From: Mucilaginibacter jinjuensis
Lineage (GTDB): Bacteria; Bacteroidota; Bacteroidia; Sphingobacteriales; Sphingobacteriaceae
DNA: 64,000 nt
NCBI RefSeq assembly: GCF_028596025.1
Contig: NZ_CP117167.1
Location: 2,666,001-2,730,000 of the forward strand
Direction of reading: 5' to 3'
The translations under genes were made by a program, and so were the position numbers. Shown piece by piece: positions 9,192-18,127 of this stretch (positions within the stretch are counted from its first letter, which is position 1; the number at the start of each line of letters is the position of its first letter). The notes below the pieces were generated by a model. It did no database searches and was not told the origin of the DNA. It saw nothing but the letters and a program-made list of their open reading frames with translations.

Positions 9192-10184
9192 ATGAACCTG
9201 TATAATTCAAAGTATCACGAAGGCGATTTATCGTCGCATACTTTTTTAATAACCGGCGGCGCCGGTTTTATTGGCAGTAACCTGGTACAATATCTTATTA
9301 ACCATGGCGCAGGCTTAGTACGGGTGCTCGATAACTTATCAAACGGCTATTACAGTAACATAGAAGAATTTATCGGCCTCAAAAATTTCGAATTTATTGA
9401 AGGTGATATCAGAGATCTGGATACCTGTAAAGCCACCCTGCAGGGTATTGAGTATGTGAGTCACCAGGCAGCGCTGGGTTCTGTACCACGCTCTATTGCC
9501 GATCCTATTACTACTAATGACGTAAATATATCCGGGTTTTTAAACATGCTTACTGCGGTTAAAGATACCCCATCTGTTAAAAGAATGATATACGCTGCTT
9601 CATCATCTACTTATGGGGACAGTACAATTTTACCAAAGGTTGAAGGCGAAGAAGGCGACCCGCTATCGCCTTATGCGGTAACCAAAGCGGTTAATGAAAT
9701 GTATGCCGATGTGTTTAGTAAAGTATATGGATGCCATACCATCGGTTTAAGATATTTTAATGTTTTTGGCCCCAAGCAAAACCCGGATAATCCTTATGCT
9801 GCCGTTATCCCGATTTTTTGCAAGGCTTTTATAGAAGGTACGCAACCGCTTATTAATGGCGACGGCAAAACCAGCCGCGATTTTACCTTTGTGGCTAATG
9901 CGGTACAAGCCAATATTAAATCGATGCTGTACACAGGGCTTGCTCAACATGAGATATTTAACGTGGCATGCGGAAGCCAGATTGATTTAAATGGTGTTAT
10001 TACGCTTTTACAGGAAACTACAGGCAAAGATTTGCAGCCTACATACCGGCAGGAACGTATGGGCGATGTTAAACACTCGCTCGCCAGTATCGAGAAAATA
10101 AAAGATACGATTGGATACGAATGCGAATATTCTTTTAAACAAGGGCTTGAGATTGTTTACGACTGGTATTTAAACAATAACTAA
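9192..10184 (+). CDS. NAD-dependent UDP-sugar 4-epimerase/dehydratase (extended SDR, WbpP/TviC-like)
   Basis: A 330-residue extended short-chain dehydrogenase. The NAD-binding loop is TGGAGFIGSNLV, followed by HQAALGSVPRSI and the catalytic Ser/Tyr/Lys set in AASSSTYGDS and YAVTK. RYFNVFGPKQNP and FTFVANAVQAN are typical of the WbpP/TviC type that interconverts UDP-GlcNAc and UDP-GalNAc (or the uronic acids) for surface polysaccharides. Substrate assignment is inference. No glycosyltransferase cluster surrounds it. The 244-bp region upstream holds no other convincing gene. Confidence 0.9.
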   Translation: MNLYNSKYHEGDLSSHTFLITGGAGFIGSNLVQYLINHGAGLVRVLDNLSNGYYSNIEEFIGLKNFEFIEGDIRDLDTCKATLQGIEYVSHQAALGSVPRSIADPITTNDVNISGFLNMLTAVKDTPSVKRMIYAASSSTYGDSTILPKVEGEEGDPLSPYAVTKAVNEMYADVFSKVYGCHTIGLRYFNVFGPKQNPDNPYAAVIPIFCKAFIEGTQPLINGDGKTSRDFTFVANAVQANIKSMLYTGLAQHEIFNVACGSQIDLNGVITLLQETTGKDLQPTYRQERMGDVKHSLASIEKIKDTIGYECEYSFKQGLEIVYDWYLNNN

Positions 10185-10257
10185 GATAAGATTGCGTAAT
10201 GTATCAATAGCTTACATAGTTAATTTACGTGTTTAAACTTATTGGGCGAAACTTTCT

Positions 10258-10265
10258 TAATTTTG
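10258..10265 (+). promoter_or_regulatory. TAATTTTG -7 element
   Basis: This matches the Bacteroidota -7 consensus TAnnTTTG and lies 16 nt before the ATG of the HD-domain gene, which implies a short 5' leader. I see no convincing -33 element. Confidence 0.4.
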
Positions 10266-10281
10266 TGGGTTAATAAATTCA

Positions 10282-12345
10282 ATGGCTACACTTTCATCTT
10301 CGCGCCAAAAGGCTCTTCTGCGTAAATACGCACGTAATCTGAAGGTCATCATGATCCTGACGAGTATATGTGTAATTGTTTTTACGCTGCCCAAACAAGC
10401 CAAATTCAGGTACGAGTATGAAAAAGGTCGCATTTGGAACCAGAAGGATCTGATCTCTCCCTACAATTTCGCCATTCTTAAAACCACGCAGGAGATAGAG
10501 AGTGATAAAGCATCGGCATTAAAAACCATTAAACCGGTATACCAACTCGATAGTGATATTAAGGAAGAGCAGGAAGACGGCTTTAAAAATGATTTTGAAA
10601 TTAAATGGCACGATGCCGGCATAAACGATCATCTTAAACCCCGTTACCTAACCGTTGGCCTTAACCTGTTGGGCGATATTTATGATAAAGGCGTATTGAC
10701 CCTGAATGTTAAATATCAGCATAATGCAGATAACTACCCGGTTACCATACTCAACCATAACGTAGCCAGCGAGAAGAATACAGCCGACCTATATACTAAA
10801 GAACAGGCGCTTGCCTATTGCGAAAAAGTACTGAATACAACAACGCTCGATAAAGCATTTCTGCTGAATATGCTGCAAAACCGGGTGCAAAATAACCTCA
10901 TTTATGATGACAAGCTAACCAACCGCTTAGAAAAGGAAGTGCTCGAGGGCTTATCGGAAACAAGTGGTATGGTGCAAAAGGGTGAGGTAATTGTAATTAA
11001 AGGTTCGGTTATTAATAATGATGTATATCAAAAGCTCGAATCCTATAAAAAAGCTTTTGAAGATAACGCGCGTATCAATGGCAATCGTAGCCTGGTGCTG
11101 CTGGGCCAGTTTTTACTGGTTTCAATAGTAATAACGCTGCTTATCGTTTTCCTTTACCTGTTTCGAAAAGATATTTATTATGATAACCGCCTTGTAGGGC
11201 TTATTTTGCTGGTAATTACGGCCATGCTGGCCACGCTTTCGTGGGCTATCAGGCTGCAGCTGCCTAATTTATATTATATACCTTATTGTATAGTCCCTAT
11301 TATTATCCGGATACTGTTTGATACCCGCCTGGCATTAAACATCCACTTACTGGTAATAATGGTTGCGGGTTTCTTTGTGCCCAATAGCTTCGAGTTTGCC
11401 TTTTTTGAGATCAGTTCTGGTATGGTGGCTATTTATAGCATCAAAAACCTGATCAGAAGAGATCAGTTTTTAACATCGGCAGCCATAATCACTTTCAACT
11501 ATTTTATAGCGTTTCTGGGGATCTCTTTCATCCGCGAGGGTAGTTTCCTGGCTATCGACTGGATGGATTTCTTTCCGTTTGTAGTAAGTGTATTATTAAC
11601 CTTGCTGGCTTACCCGCTTATTTATGCGTTCGAGCGTGTATTTGGTATTACATCAGAAATTACGCTGATAGAGTTGACCAATACCAACGCCACGTTATTG
11701 CGAGAGCTTGCTTTTAGTGCGCCGGGAACCTTTCAGCACTCGTTACAGGTAGCCAACCTGGCCGAGAATGCAATTTACAGTATTGGCGGTAATGCCTTAC
11801 TGGTTAGGGCAGGGGCCTTGTACCATGATATTGGTAAGCTGGAAAATCCACTGTATTTTATAGAGAACCAAAGCTCGGGCTTTAACCCGCATGATAAGCT
11901 GCCTTATGAGGAAAGCGCCCAGATCATCATCCGCCACGTAAGTAAAGGGGCAGAGCTGGCGCGGAAACATGGTTTGCCGGAGATTGTGATCGACTTTATA
12001 CGCACGCATCATGGCAATACGAGGGTGGATTACTTCTATCAATCGTTCCTAAAGAACTATCCTGAGAAGGGAATTGACGAAAATATCTTCCGTTATCCGG
12101 GCCCGATACCGTTTTCTAAAGAAACCGGGGTGTTAATGTTAGCAGATTCTGTAGAAGCTGCTTCACGATCTTTACGCGAGCCGGATGCCCAATCTATCAG
12201 TAATCTGGTCGACCGGATTGTGAGCTATAAGCTTGATCAGGGGCAACTTAACGATAGCGACATCACCCTGAAAGACCTGCAAACCATTAAGGATATTTTC
12301 AAAAAAATGCTCATGAGCATATACCACGTGCGAATTGATTATTAA
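10282..12345 (+). CDS. PgpH-like 7TM HD-domain phosphodiesterase
   Basis: A 687-residue protein with one N-terminal membrane helix, a large extracytoplasmic 7TMR-HDED region (about residues 45-265), a block of about seven membrane helices (about 270-450) and a cytoplasmic HD domain. The metal motif reads FQHSLQVANLAEN, then ALYHDIGK (His515-Asp516), NPHDKLPYEESAQIIIRHV and RTHHG. This is the architecture of PgpH, which hydrolyses cyclic di-AMP in Firmicutes. The same role here is inferred. Upstream and downstream genes (epimerase, tRNA) give no functional hint. Confidence 0.9.
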   Translation: MATLSSSRQKALLRKYARNLKVIMILTSICVIVFTLPKQAKFRYEYEKGRIWNQKDLISPYNFAILKTTQEIESDKASALKTIKPVYQLDSDIKEEQEDGFKNDFEIKWHDAGINDHLKPRYLTVGLNLLGDIYDKGVLTLNVKYQHNADNYPVTILNHNVASEKNTADLYTKEQALAYCEKVLNTTTLDKAFLLNMLQNRVQNNLIYDDKLTNRLEKEVLEGLSETSGMVQKGEVIVIKGSVINNDVYQKLESYKKAFEDNARINGNRSLVLLGQFLLVSIVITLLIVFLYLFRKDIYYDNRLVGLILLVITAMLATLSWAIRLQLPNLYYIPYCIVPIIIRILFDTRLALNIHLLVIMVAGFFVPNSFEFAFFEISSGMVAIYSIKNLIRRDQFLTSAAIITFNYFIAFLGISFIREGSFLAIDWMDFFPFVVSVLLTLLAYPLIYAFERVFGITSEITLIELTNTNATLLRELAFSAPGTFQHSLQVANLAENAIYSIGGNALLVRAGALYHDIGKLENPLYFIENQSSGFNPHDKLPYEESAQIIIRHVSKGAELARKHGLPEIVIDFIRTHHGNTRVDYFYQSFLKNYPEKGIDENIFRYPGPIPFSKETGVLMLADSVEAASRSLREPDAQSISNLVDRIVSYKLDQGQLNDSDITLKDLQTIKDIFKKMLMSIYHVRIDY

Positions 12346-12428
12346 AAATCTGAAAATTTATTTTGCGGCGTTTTCTGTTTTACTATATTTGCAGACCCAA
12401 AACGGGGGATAGTACTTAAAACAAAAAA

Positions 12429-12518
12429 GGTGAGGTGCCTGAGAGGCCGAAAGGATCAGTTTGCTAAACTGACGTACGGGAAACTGTACCGAGGGTTCGA
12501 ATCCCTCCCTCACCGCCA
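12429..12518 (+). tRNA. tRNA-Ser (anticodon GCT)
   Basis: The acceptor stem GGTGAGG (12429-12435) pairs with CCTCACC (12508-12514), followed by discriminator G and an encoded CCA. The anticodon arm TCAGT-TTGCTAA-ACTGA presents GCT, and a long variable arm (GTACGGGAAACTGTAC) precedes the T arm with GGTTCGAATCC. The long variable arm confirms a class II serine tRNA, which reads AGC/AGU codons. Confidence 0.97.
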
Positions 12519-12538
12519 AAAGTACTATCAAAAGTAAC

Positions 12539-12575
12539 AAAAGCCTGTGAATCAAAAATTTACAGGCTTTTTTCG
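12539..12575 (+). terminator. Terminator after tRNA-Ser
   Basis: The stem AAAAGCCTGT (12539-12548) pairs with ACAGGCTTTT (12562-12571) and is followed by TTTT. It is placed 20 nt after the tRNA. Confidence 0.85.
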
Positions 12576-12870
12576 TTTTAAGTTGTAAGCATAAGAGCAT
12601 CCGGATAGAATGAGCGATCCATGCAATGACGAAGTTGGCATAAATTCTGGTCCACCAAATAATTTATGGACAAATTCAGTGTAATAATTGAGCCACTCTT
12701 GATTTTATTTCATTTGATATTTAACTCTTCAAAAAAGCATAATCATATTTATGTGTTTAATGCGGCTCGTTTTTTTTCAAAAATTTTATTTAAGTGATCT
12801 ATTTATCAATTATTTATTAAAAGTATAAATAATGTATACTAATTCTATAGAATTTATCTACATTTGATTT
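12576..12870. other. AT-rich intergenic region with nested palindromes upstream of the Cys-rich leader
   Basis: No gene is visible here. Near its end are an inverted repeat AGTATA-AATAATG-TATACT (12822-12840) and, directly abutting it, a perfect 14-bp palindrome AATTCTATAGAATT (12841-12854). Both lie just upstream of the -7 element at 12859, where a transcription factor would be expected to bind. The factor is unknown. Confidence 0.5.
12859..12866 (+). promoter_or_regulatory. TACATTTG -7 element of the sulfatase operon leader
   Basis: A match to TAnnTTTG. The ATG of the small leader ORF begins 5 nt later, so the predicted transcription start coincides with the start codon and the leader mRNA would be leaderless or nearly so. 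The 14-bp palindrome at 12841-12854 occupies the spacer region upstream. No clear -33 element is seen, consistent with a need for an activator. Confidence 0.55.
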
Positions 12871-13005
12871 ATGAAAACAAATGTACTTATACAGAGGCGG
12901 TTATCAACGTTTCAACCGTCCTCCTTTTCGCCCTTTGCCGTTGAGCCCCAAAACGTCAAACATCTTGCCTCTGTACTTCCTATCTGTTGTAGCTGTTGTT
13001 GCTAA
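12871..13005 (+). CDS. Cys-rich 44-residue leader peptide of the SusCD-sulfatase operon
   Basis: A small ORF of 44 codons: it starts MKTNVLIQRRLSTFQPS and ends LPICCSCCC followed by TAA. Five of its last six sense codons are Cys (TGT TGT AGC TGT TGT TGC). It begins 5 nt after a TAnnTTTG element and ends 1 nt before a terminator-like hairpin, 111 nt ahead of the SusC gene. The peptide has no signal sequence or membrane segment, so the likely role is in being translated, with ribosome progress over the Cys codons reporting cysteinyl-tRNA supply. Leaderless poly-Cys upstream ORFs acting as cysteine-responsive attenuators are known in mycobacteria. Function here is inference. Confidence 0.65.
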   Translation: MKTNVLIQRRLSTFQPSSFSPFAVEPQNVKHLASVLPICCSCCC

Positions 13006-13006
13006 T

Positions 13007-13038
13007 ACTGCCATATCGTCCTGATAGCAGTTCTTTTT
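13007..13038 (+). terminator. Putative attenuator hairpin
   Basis: ACTGC (13007-13011) pairs with GCAGT (13027-13031), and after a 2-nt bulge TATC (13014-13017) pairs with GATA (13023-13026); TCTTTTT follows. It begins 1 nt after the leader-peptide stop. The 3' arm TAGCAG (13025-13030) can instead pair with TTGCTA (12999-13004), which covers the last Cys codon and the stop, an alternative fold expected of attenuation. Strength is modest and no folding energy was computed. Confidence 0.5.
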
Positions 13039-13116
13039 CCCAAACATATTTCTTGATTTTTTTACGGTAGGGCCATTGGTCATGCTGTGAATTCACTTAT
13101 TACATTTTAATTTCTA

Positions 13117-16100
13117 ATGAAACATTTCTACTTAAAGAGTGGGGTGTTAATGCTGATCTATGCTTTGTGGATACAGCTGGCAACCGCTCAACAAACAACG
13201 CAGCCGCTCATCAATTCAACCTTGCATGGTACGGTGCTCGATGCCACTACTAAAAGGCCATTACCTGGCGCAACACTTTCCATCAACGGAACAACACACT
13301 CGGTATCAGCCGATGCCAACGGAAAGTTCAGCTTTATAACCGGTCAAAAATTCCCCTATACATTAACCATCACCTTTATAGGTTATGTAAAACAAGAGGT
13401 TGTTGCCAATGGCAGCCCCATTACTATTTACTTAAAAGAAGATATTAACCAGCTGAACGATGTGGTTGTAGTTGGTTACGGTACACAGAAAAAGAGCGAT
13501 GTAACCGGCTCAATCGGTTCTGTGCCCAAAAACATTCTGGCTCAGCCGGTAGCTACTTTCGATAACTTGCTGCAAGGTTCAGTATCGGGCGTTGCAGTAA
13601 CCCAAAATTCCGGTCAGCCGGGTAGTACGGCCAATATTCGTATCAGGGGAGGTAACTCTATATCCTTCGGTAACGCGCCTTTATATGTGATTGATGGCTT
13701 TATTATCTATAACAATAATGACAATGCCAATGTGGGCTCTAACGGCACGAGTGTAAATGCGTTATCAACCATCAACCCAAATGATATTGAGTCTATCGAG
13801 GTTTTAAAAGATGCTTCGGCTACAGCTATTTACGGTTCGCATGGTGCTAACGGTGTGGTAATTATCACAACTAAACGCGGTAAAAAAGGTACGAGCAATA
13901 TCAATTTCAATACCTATTACGGTACACAGCGGGTAGCTAAAAAGCTTGACCTGCTAAATGGTTCGCAGTGGGAACAGTTAGTAAACGATATTAACCTGAG
14001 CGATGGTGTAGCCAAAACTTTCAGCGCCAGCCAGATTGCGGCTGTGGGTGCAGGGTCCGACTGGCAAAATTCTGCTTTGCGCAGTGCCCCGGTTTTAAAT
14101 GATGAGTTAACCATCTCTGGCGGTGATGAAAGATCCCGTTACTTAATCTCTGGCGATTACTTTAACCAGCAAGGAACGGTGCAGAACACAGGCTTTAAAA
14201 GATATTCGGCACGCGTTAATTATGAAAAAAACGTAACCGATAACTTTAAGATCTCTACCAACTTGTTCGGTAGCCAATCATTAGAGAATAAGTTGTACGG
14301 CAGTGCTTATAACAGCATTAATTTTAGCAGTGCCTACTCCAACCTGCTGCTAACATCGCCAATTGCAGCTATCTATAATGCCAATGGCACTTACAATACC
14401 ACCAATCCTTACAACGTAACGCCAACCAATCCATTGCAGGATATTACTGCCACCACTAATAAAACTACCTTAAACCGTATACTGGGTAATGTAGCCGGGG
14501 AATACAAATTTGGCAGCGACCTGGTATTGAAGATAACCGGTGGTGTAGACCTGTTAAATACTGCGCAGGATTATTATGCACCATCATTTACCGGCTCACC
14601 GGCTGGTGCATCAAATGGTTATGCAACCAGTGGTTATGCCTCTATTGGCTCGGGTAACTCATTAAGCTGGTTAAATGAAAACACATTAACCTATACCCAT
14701 ACTTTTAACGAAGATCATTTCCTGAATGTGCTGGCGGGTTATACTACCCAGTATTCAAAGAACGAATCATCTGTTGCCAGTGCGCAAAAGTTTCCGAACG
14801 ATTTAACATCGTATCATAACCTATCTTACGCCGGTGTTGCCAATCTGCCAGCGTCAAGCAGTAATAGTTCTGCATTAAACTCATACCTGGCCAGGATCAA
14901 TTATTCGTATCAGCACAAGTATAACTTAACCCTGTCTGAGCGTGCAGATGGTTCATCAAAACTGGGAGCCAATAACAAATGGGGGTATTTCCCGTCGGTA
15001 GGTTTCTCATGGAATGCTGCCAGGGAAGACTTCTTTAAATCGGCCACTAAAACGGTTAACGATTTAAAGATCCGCTTAAGCGCAGGTAAAACCGGTAACT
15101 CCGAAGTGCCACCATACAGTTCACTGGCTTCATTAGCGCCAACCAATTACTATTTCAACAGCACACTGGTTACAGGTATTGCACCCATACAACTGGCCAA
15201 CCCCGATTTAAAATGGGAAACTACCACACAATATGATGCAGGTTTTGATGTAGGTTTCTTCAACAATCGCATCAGCCTAACCTTCGATGCATACTACAAA
15301 AAAACAAGCGACCTGCTGCTTAACGTACCACTGCCATTATACACTGGTTACGCCAGCGAACTGGAGAACGTGGGTAGTGTAGAAAACAAGGGTATTGAGT
15401 TGGGTATTAATACCGATAACATTAAATCAGCAAGTTTCAGCTGGAAATCTAACATCGTATTTGCTATTAACCGTAACAAGGTATTAAACCTGGGGCCGGG
15501 TATTACCAGTTATTTCCCGATAGCACCAACCGGGCAGGTGTCGCCGGTAATTGTGCAGAAGGGTTTGCCGGTTGGTACTTTCTGGGGATATAATACCAAT
15601 GGCTTGTTAACCGCCAGTGATATTGCTAAAGGCGTACCGCTCCTGGCAGGTGTACCGCAGCAAGTTGGCGATACCAAATATGTTGATACCAACGGCGATG
15701 GCAAAATTACCACTGCCGATAAACATAACCTGGGCAGTGCACAGCCTAAGTTTACAGGCAGCTTTACCAATACATTTACTTATAAACAGTTCGACCTGTC
15801 GGTATTCTTCCAGGGATCGTATGGCAACAAGGTGTTTAACCTGTTAAAACAGAGTTTAGAACGTCCAACATTATCGCTCAACGCCTCGGCCACTTTGTTG
15901 AACCGTTACAGCCCCGAAAATCCAAACGGAACGGTTGCAAGGGCAACTAACTCACCGGTTCCGCAGGTTACCGACCGCTACATCGAAAATGCATCGTACC
16001 TGAAACTGAAGAACGCTTCATTTGGCTATACGCTTAAAGGCGGCGCGCTTTCGGCCATCCATGCCAAACAGCTGAGGATCTATGTATCGGCTCAAAACCT

Positions 16101-16236
16101 GGTAACCATCACCAAATACACAGGCCAGGATCCGGAAGTGAATTTCTACGATAACGACAACACCAAGCAGGGGATAGACTATGGCACTTATCCATCGGTA
16201 CGCACGTTCCTGGCTGGCCTTAATGTTACTTTTTAA
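13117..16236 (+). CDS. SusC/RagA-type TonB-dependent outer-membrane transporter
   Basis: A 1039-residue SusC family porin. The signal peptide (MKHFYLKSGVLMLIYALWIQLATAQ) is followed by a carboxypeptidase-regulatory-like domain (LHGTVLDATTKRPLPGATLSI) at about residues 37-110, the plug (VVVVGYGTQKKSDVTGSIG, RIRGGNSISFGNAPLYVIDG) and a 22-strand barrel ending in a C-terminal aromatic (FLAGLNVTF). It forms the outer-membrane channel covered by the SusD lipoprotein encoded 11 nt downstream. Because an arylsulfatase ends the operon and a Cys-rich leader begins it, the cargo is probably a sulfate ester rather than a polysaccharide. No glycoside hydrolase is present in the operon. Confidence 0.95.
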   Translation: MKHFYLKSGVLMLIYALWIQLATAQQTTQPLINSTLHGTVLDATTKRPLPGATLSINGTTHSVSADANGKFSFITGQKFPYTLTITFIGYVKQEVVANGSPITIYLKEDINQLNDVVVVGYGTQKKSDVTGSIGSVPKNILAQPVATFDNLLQGSVSGVAVTQNSGQPGSTANIRIRGGNSISFGNAPLYVIDGFIIYNNNDNANVGSNGTSVNALSTINPNDIESIEVLKDASATAIYGSHGANGVVIITTKRGKKGTSNINFNTYYGTQRVAKKLDLLNGSQWEQLVNDINLSDGVAKTFSASQIAAVGAGSDWQNSALRSAPVLNDELTISGGDERSRYLISGDYFNQQGTVQNTGFKRYSARVNYEKNVTDNFKISTNLFGSQSLENKLYGSAYNSINFSSAYSNLLLTSPIAAIYNANGTYNTTNPYNVTPTNPLQDITATTNKTTLNRILGNVAGEYKFGSDLVLKITGGVDLLNTAQDYYAPSFTGSPAGASNGYATSGYASIGSGNSLSWLNENTLTYTHTFNEDHFLNVLAGYTTQYSKNESSVASAQKFPNDLTSYHNLSYAGVANLPASSSNSSALNSYLARINYSYQHKYNLTLSERADGSSKLGANNKWGYFPSVGFSWNAAREDFFKSATKTVNDLKIRLSAGKTGNSEVPPYSSLASLAPTNYYFNSTLVTGIAPIQLANPDLKWETTTQYDAGFDVGFFNNRISLTFDAYYKKTSDLLLNVPLPLYTGYASELENVGSVENKGIELGINTDNIKSASFSWKSNIVFAINRNKVLNLGPGITSYFPIAPTGQVSPVIVQKGLPVGTFWGYNTNGLLTASDIAKGVPLLAGVPQQVGDTKYVDTNGDGKITTADKHNLGSAQPKFTGSFTNTFTYKQFDLSVFFQGSYGNKVFNLLKQSLERPTLSLNASATLLNRYSPENPNGTVARATNSPVPQVTDRYIENASYLKLKNASFGYTLKGGALSAIHAKQLRIYVSAQNLVTITKYTGQDPEVNFYDNDNTKQGIDYGTYPSVRTFLAGLNVTF

Positions 16237-16247
16237 TACCGACAATC

Positions 16248-17723
16248 ATGAAACCAACATATAAAATATTACTACTTACGGCGGCAATTATAGGCACATT
16301 ATCGTCGTGCAAAAAACTGAACGAGAACCCCGACTCGGTTATCGTATCATCACAATTCTACAAAACGGCATCTGATGCTAACTCGGCAGTTAACGCGGTT
16401 TACAGTACATTGAATAGTGACCCTGCCGGAGATTTTCCATTGTATGGACGTCAGCTTAACTTGCTGACCGATAACGCAGGCGACGATCAGATCTATAGCC
16501 CAAGTAATACCAACCCCGATGTAAGGGCATTAGGTACAGAGACGTATATATCGTCAAACAGCCGCATCCAAAAAGTTTGGCAGCAGCTTTATTACGGCAT
16601 TAACCGTGCTAATATCGCTATAGATAATATCCCGGCCATTCAAATGGATACGGCTACCAACGCACGTTTGGTTCGCGAAAGCAAATTCATCAGGGCACTA
16701 CTTTACTTTAACCTGGTACGCTTGTATGGCGATGTGCCGCTAATACTGCACAACCCAACCAGCATTGATTTGAGCAGCTTACAGGTACCGCGCACCAACA
16801 TCGATACCGTTTACAGCCAGATTATCACCGATTTAAAGGCCGCCACCAACCTGCCTAAAAGCTATACCGGTGCCAACATTGGCCGCGCTACAGGCGGTGC
16901 TGCACATGCTTTACTGGCTAAGGTTTATGTAACCCGTAAACAATGGGCCAATGCATTGACACAATTGAATACGGTTATTAATGGCGGATATGGTTATGCG
17001 CTGTTCCCCAATTTCAGGGATGCTTTTCAGAAACCTACCAAAAATGGGGTAGAGCATATCTTCTCGGTACAGTTCGAAACCAATCTGGGTGCGGTAAACA
17101 GTACACAGTACCTCAGTCAGAGTTTTGTATCCTTCAACACAGCCACTTTCCCGATAGATATCCCAGCCGATAGCAGCGTTTACAAATTATACAGCGCCAA
17201 CGATACCCGCCGGGCTGTTACTTTCTACAGTAGTGTTTATAATGCCGCTACCGGCCAAACTGTGGTTTATAACAACGCCTATACCCCATACTATAACAAG
17301 TTTGTGGATTATAGCTTAACGCCATTAACCACACAGGCGCAAAGCGGAATCAATTACCCGGTTATCCGTTATTCGGATGTATTGCTGCTGTATGCTGAAG
17401 TGCAAAACGAACTAAACGGTGCGCCAACACCGGATGCTTATGCCTCTATTAATAAGGTTCGTACAAGGGCGGGTATAGCAAACCTTACTGCCGGTTTAAG
17501 CCAGGCCAGTTTCCGTGATTCTGTTTTTCTGGAGCGGAGAAAAGAATTTATTCAGGAAGGAAACCGCTGGTTTGATCTGGTTCGTCAGGGCGAAACGGCT
17601 TTATTGACTGCTGTGCATAAACTCCCGGCAAAATCGGCAGCGAGTTCAAAAAACATCCTGTTCCCTATTCCATTGGTAGAAGTGCAGTTAAACCCGCTGC
17701 TGAAACAAAACCCGGGCTATTAA
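16248..17723 (+). CDS. SusD/RagB-family outer-membrane lipoprotein
   Basis: A 491-residue substrate-capture lipoprotein. The signal peptide ends in the lipobox GTLSSC, and the N-terminal SusD-like region (NAVNAVYSTLNSD, RESKFIRALLYFNLVRLYGDVPL) contains the tetratricopeptide-like helices. The C-terminal RagB part has RYSDVLLLYAEVQNEL, RRKEFIQEGNRWFDLVR and FPIPLVEVQLNP. It closes over the SusC barrel as a lid. It starts 11 nt after the SusC stop, so the pair is certainly co-transcribed. Confidence 0.95.
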   Translation: MKPTYKILLLTAAIIGTLSSCKKLNENPDSVIVSSQFYKTASDANSAVNAVYSTLNSDPAGDFPLYGRQLNLLTDNAGDDQIYSPSNTNPDVRALGTETYISSNSRIQKVWQQLYYGINRANIAIDNIPAIQMDTATNARLVRESKFIRALLYFNLVRLYGDVPLILHNPTSIDLSSLQVPRTNIDTVYSQIITDLKAATNLPKSYTGANIGRATGGAAHALLAKVYVTRKQWANALTQLNTVINGGYGYALFPNFRDAFQKPTKNGVEHIFSVQFETNLGAVNSTQYLSQSFVSFNTATFPIDIPADSSVYKLYSANDTRRAVTFYSSVYNAATGQTVVYNNAYTPYYNKFVDYSLTPLTTQAQSGINYPVIRYSDVLLLYAEVQNELNGAPTPDAYASINKVRTRAGIANLTAGLSQASFRDSVFLERRKEFIQEGNRWFDLVRQGETALLTAVHKLPAKSAASSKNILFPIPLVEVQLNPLLKQNPGY

Positions 17724-17755
17724 TCAAAATCTGTAACCATTAAAAAATTAATTAT

Positions 17756-17914
17756 ATGACACTAACAGATGTATCAATTATTGGGAAAAAAATACTGGTT
17801 GGTATTGTAATTACACTGGTACCCTTCATAATCATTTTCGGTGGCCTGTGGCTTACGCAAAAGCTGCTGACCGGTAAGCATAAAGAACCTCAACAAATTT
17901 CGAAACCAAATTAA
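17756..17914 (+). CDS. 52-residue single-pass membrane protein in sulfatase operon
   Basis: A small gene of 52 codons between SusD and the next small gene. It has one hydrophobic helix (ILVGIVITLVPFIIIFGGLW) with a charged, Lys-rich C-terminal tail (TGKHKEPQQISKPN). Spacing is 32 nt from SusD and 12 nt to the next start, consistent with one operon. No family recognised. Together with the next gene it resembles a pair of small membrane subunits, perhaps anchoring or helping the hydroxylase-like protein downstream. Confidence 0.7.
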   Translation: MTLTDVSIIGKKILVGIVITLVPFIIIFGGLWLTQKLLTGKHKEPQQISKPN

Positions 17915-17926
17915 AACCGACATACT

Positions 17927-18127
17927 ATGAAAATGGCAGTTGAAACCAAAGATAGGATAGTAAGGAATGTAATTCTGAGCCTCTTTATCTACATACTACC
18001 CATCGCGCTCATGTTCGCAACTTTTTACGTAAGCGGCCAACGCCCCTGGGAAAAAAAGCAACATGAAAAAGAGAACGTAAAATCTGAAAACAAGAAAAAC
18101 ACATTGAACAATGGAAGCAACGATTGA
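17927..18127 (+). CDS. 66-residue single-pass membrane protein in sulfatase operon
   Basis: A 66-residue protein with one predicted helix (VILSLFIYILPIALMFATFYV) followed by a highly charged tail (KKQHEKENVKSENKKNTLNN). Its last 17 nt overlap the start of the hydroxylase-like gene, indicating translational coupling. An internal Met at residue 3 is an alternative start. I recognise no family. It resembles the 52-residue protein just upstream in layout (one helix, then a Lys-rich tail), though not clearly in sequence. Confidence 0.7.
   Translation: MKMAVETKDRIVRNVILSLFIYILPIALMFATFYVSGQRPWEKKQHEKENVKSENKKNTLNNGSND

Noticed and set aside
12358..12600. 80-codon minus-strand open frame
   Set aside because: It covers the tRNA-Ser gene in antisense and its terminator.
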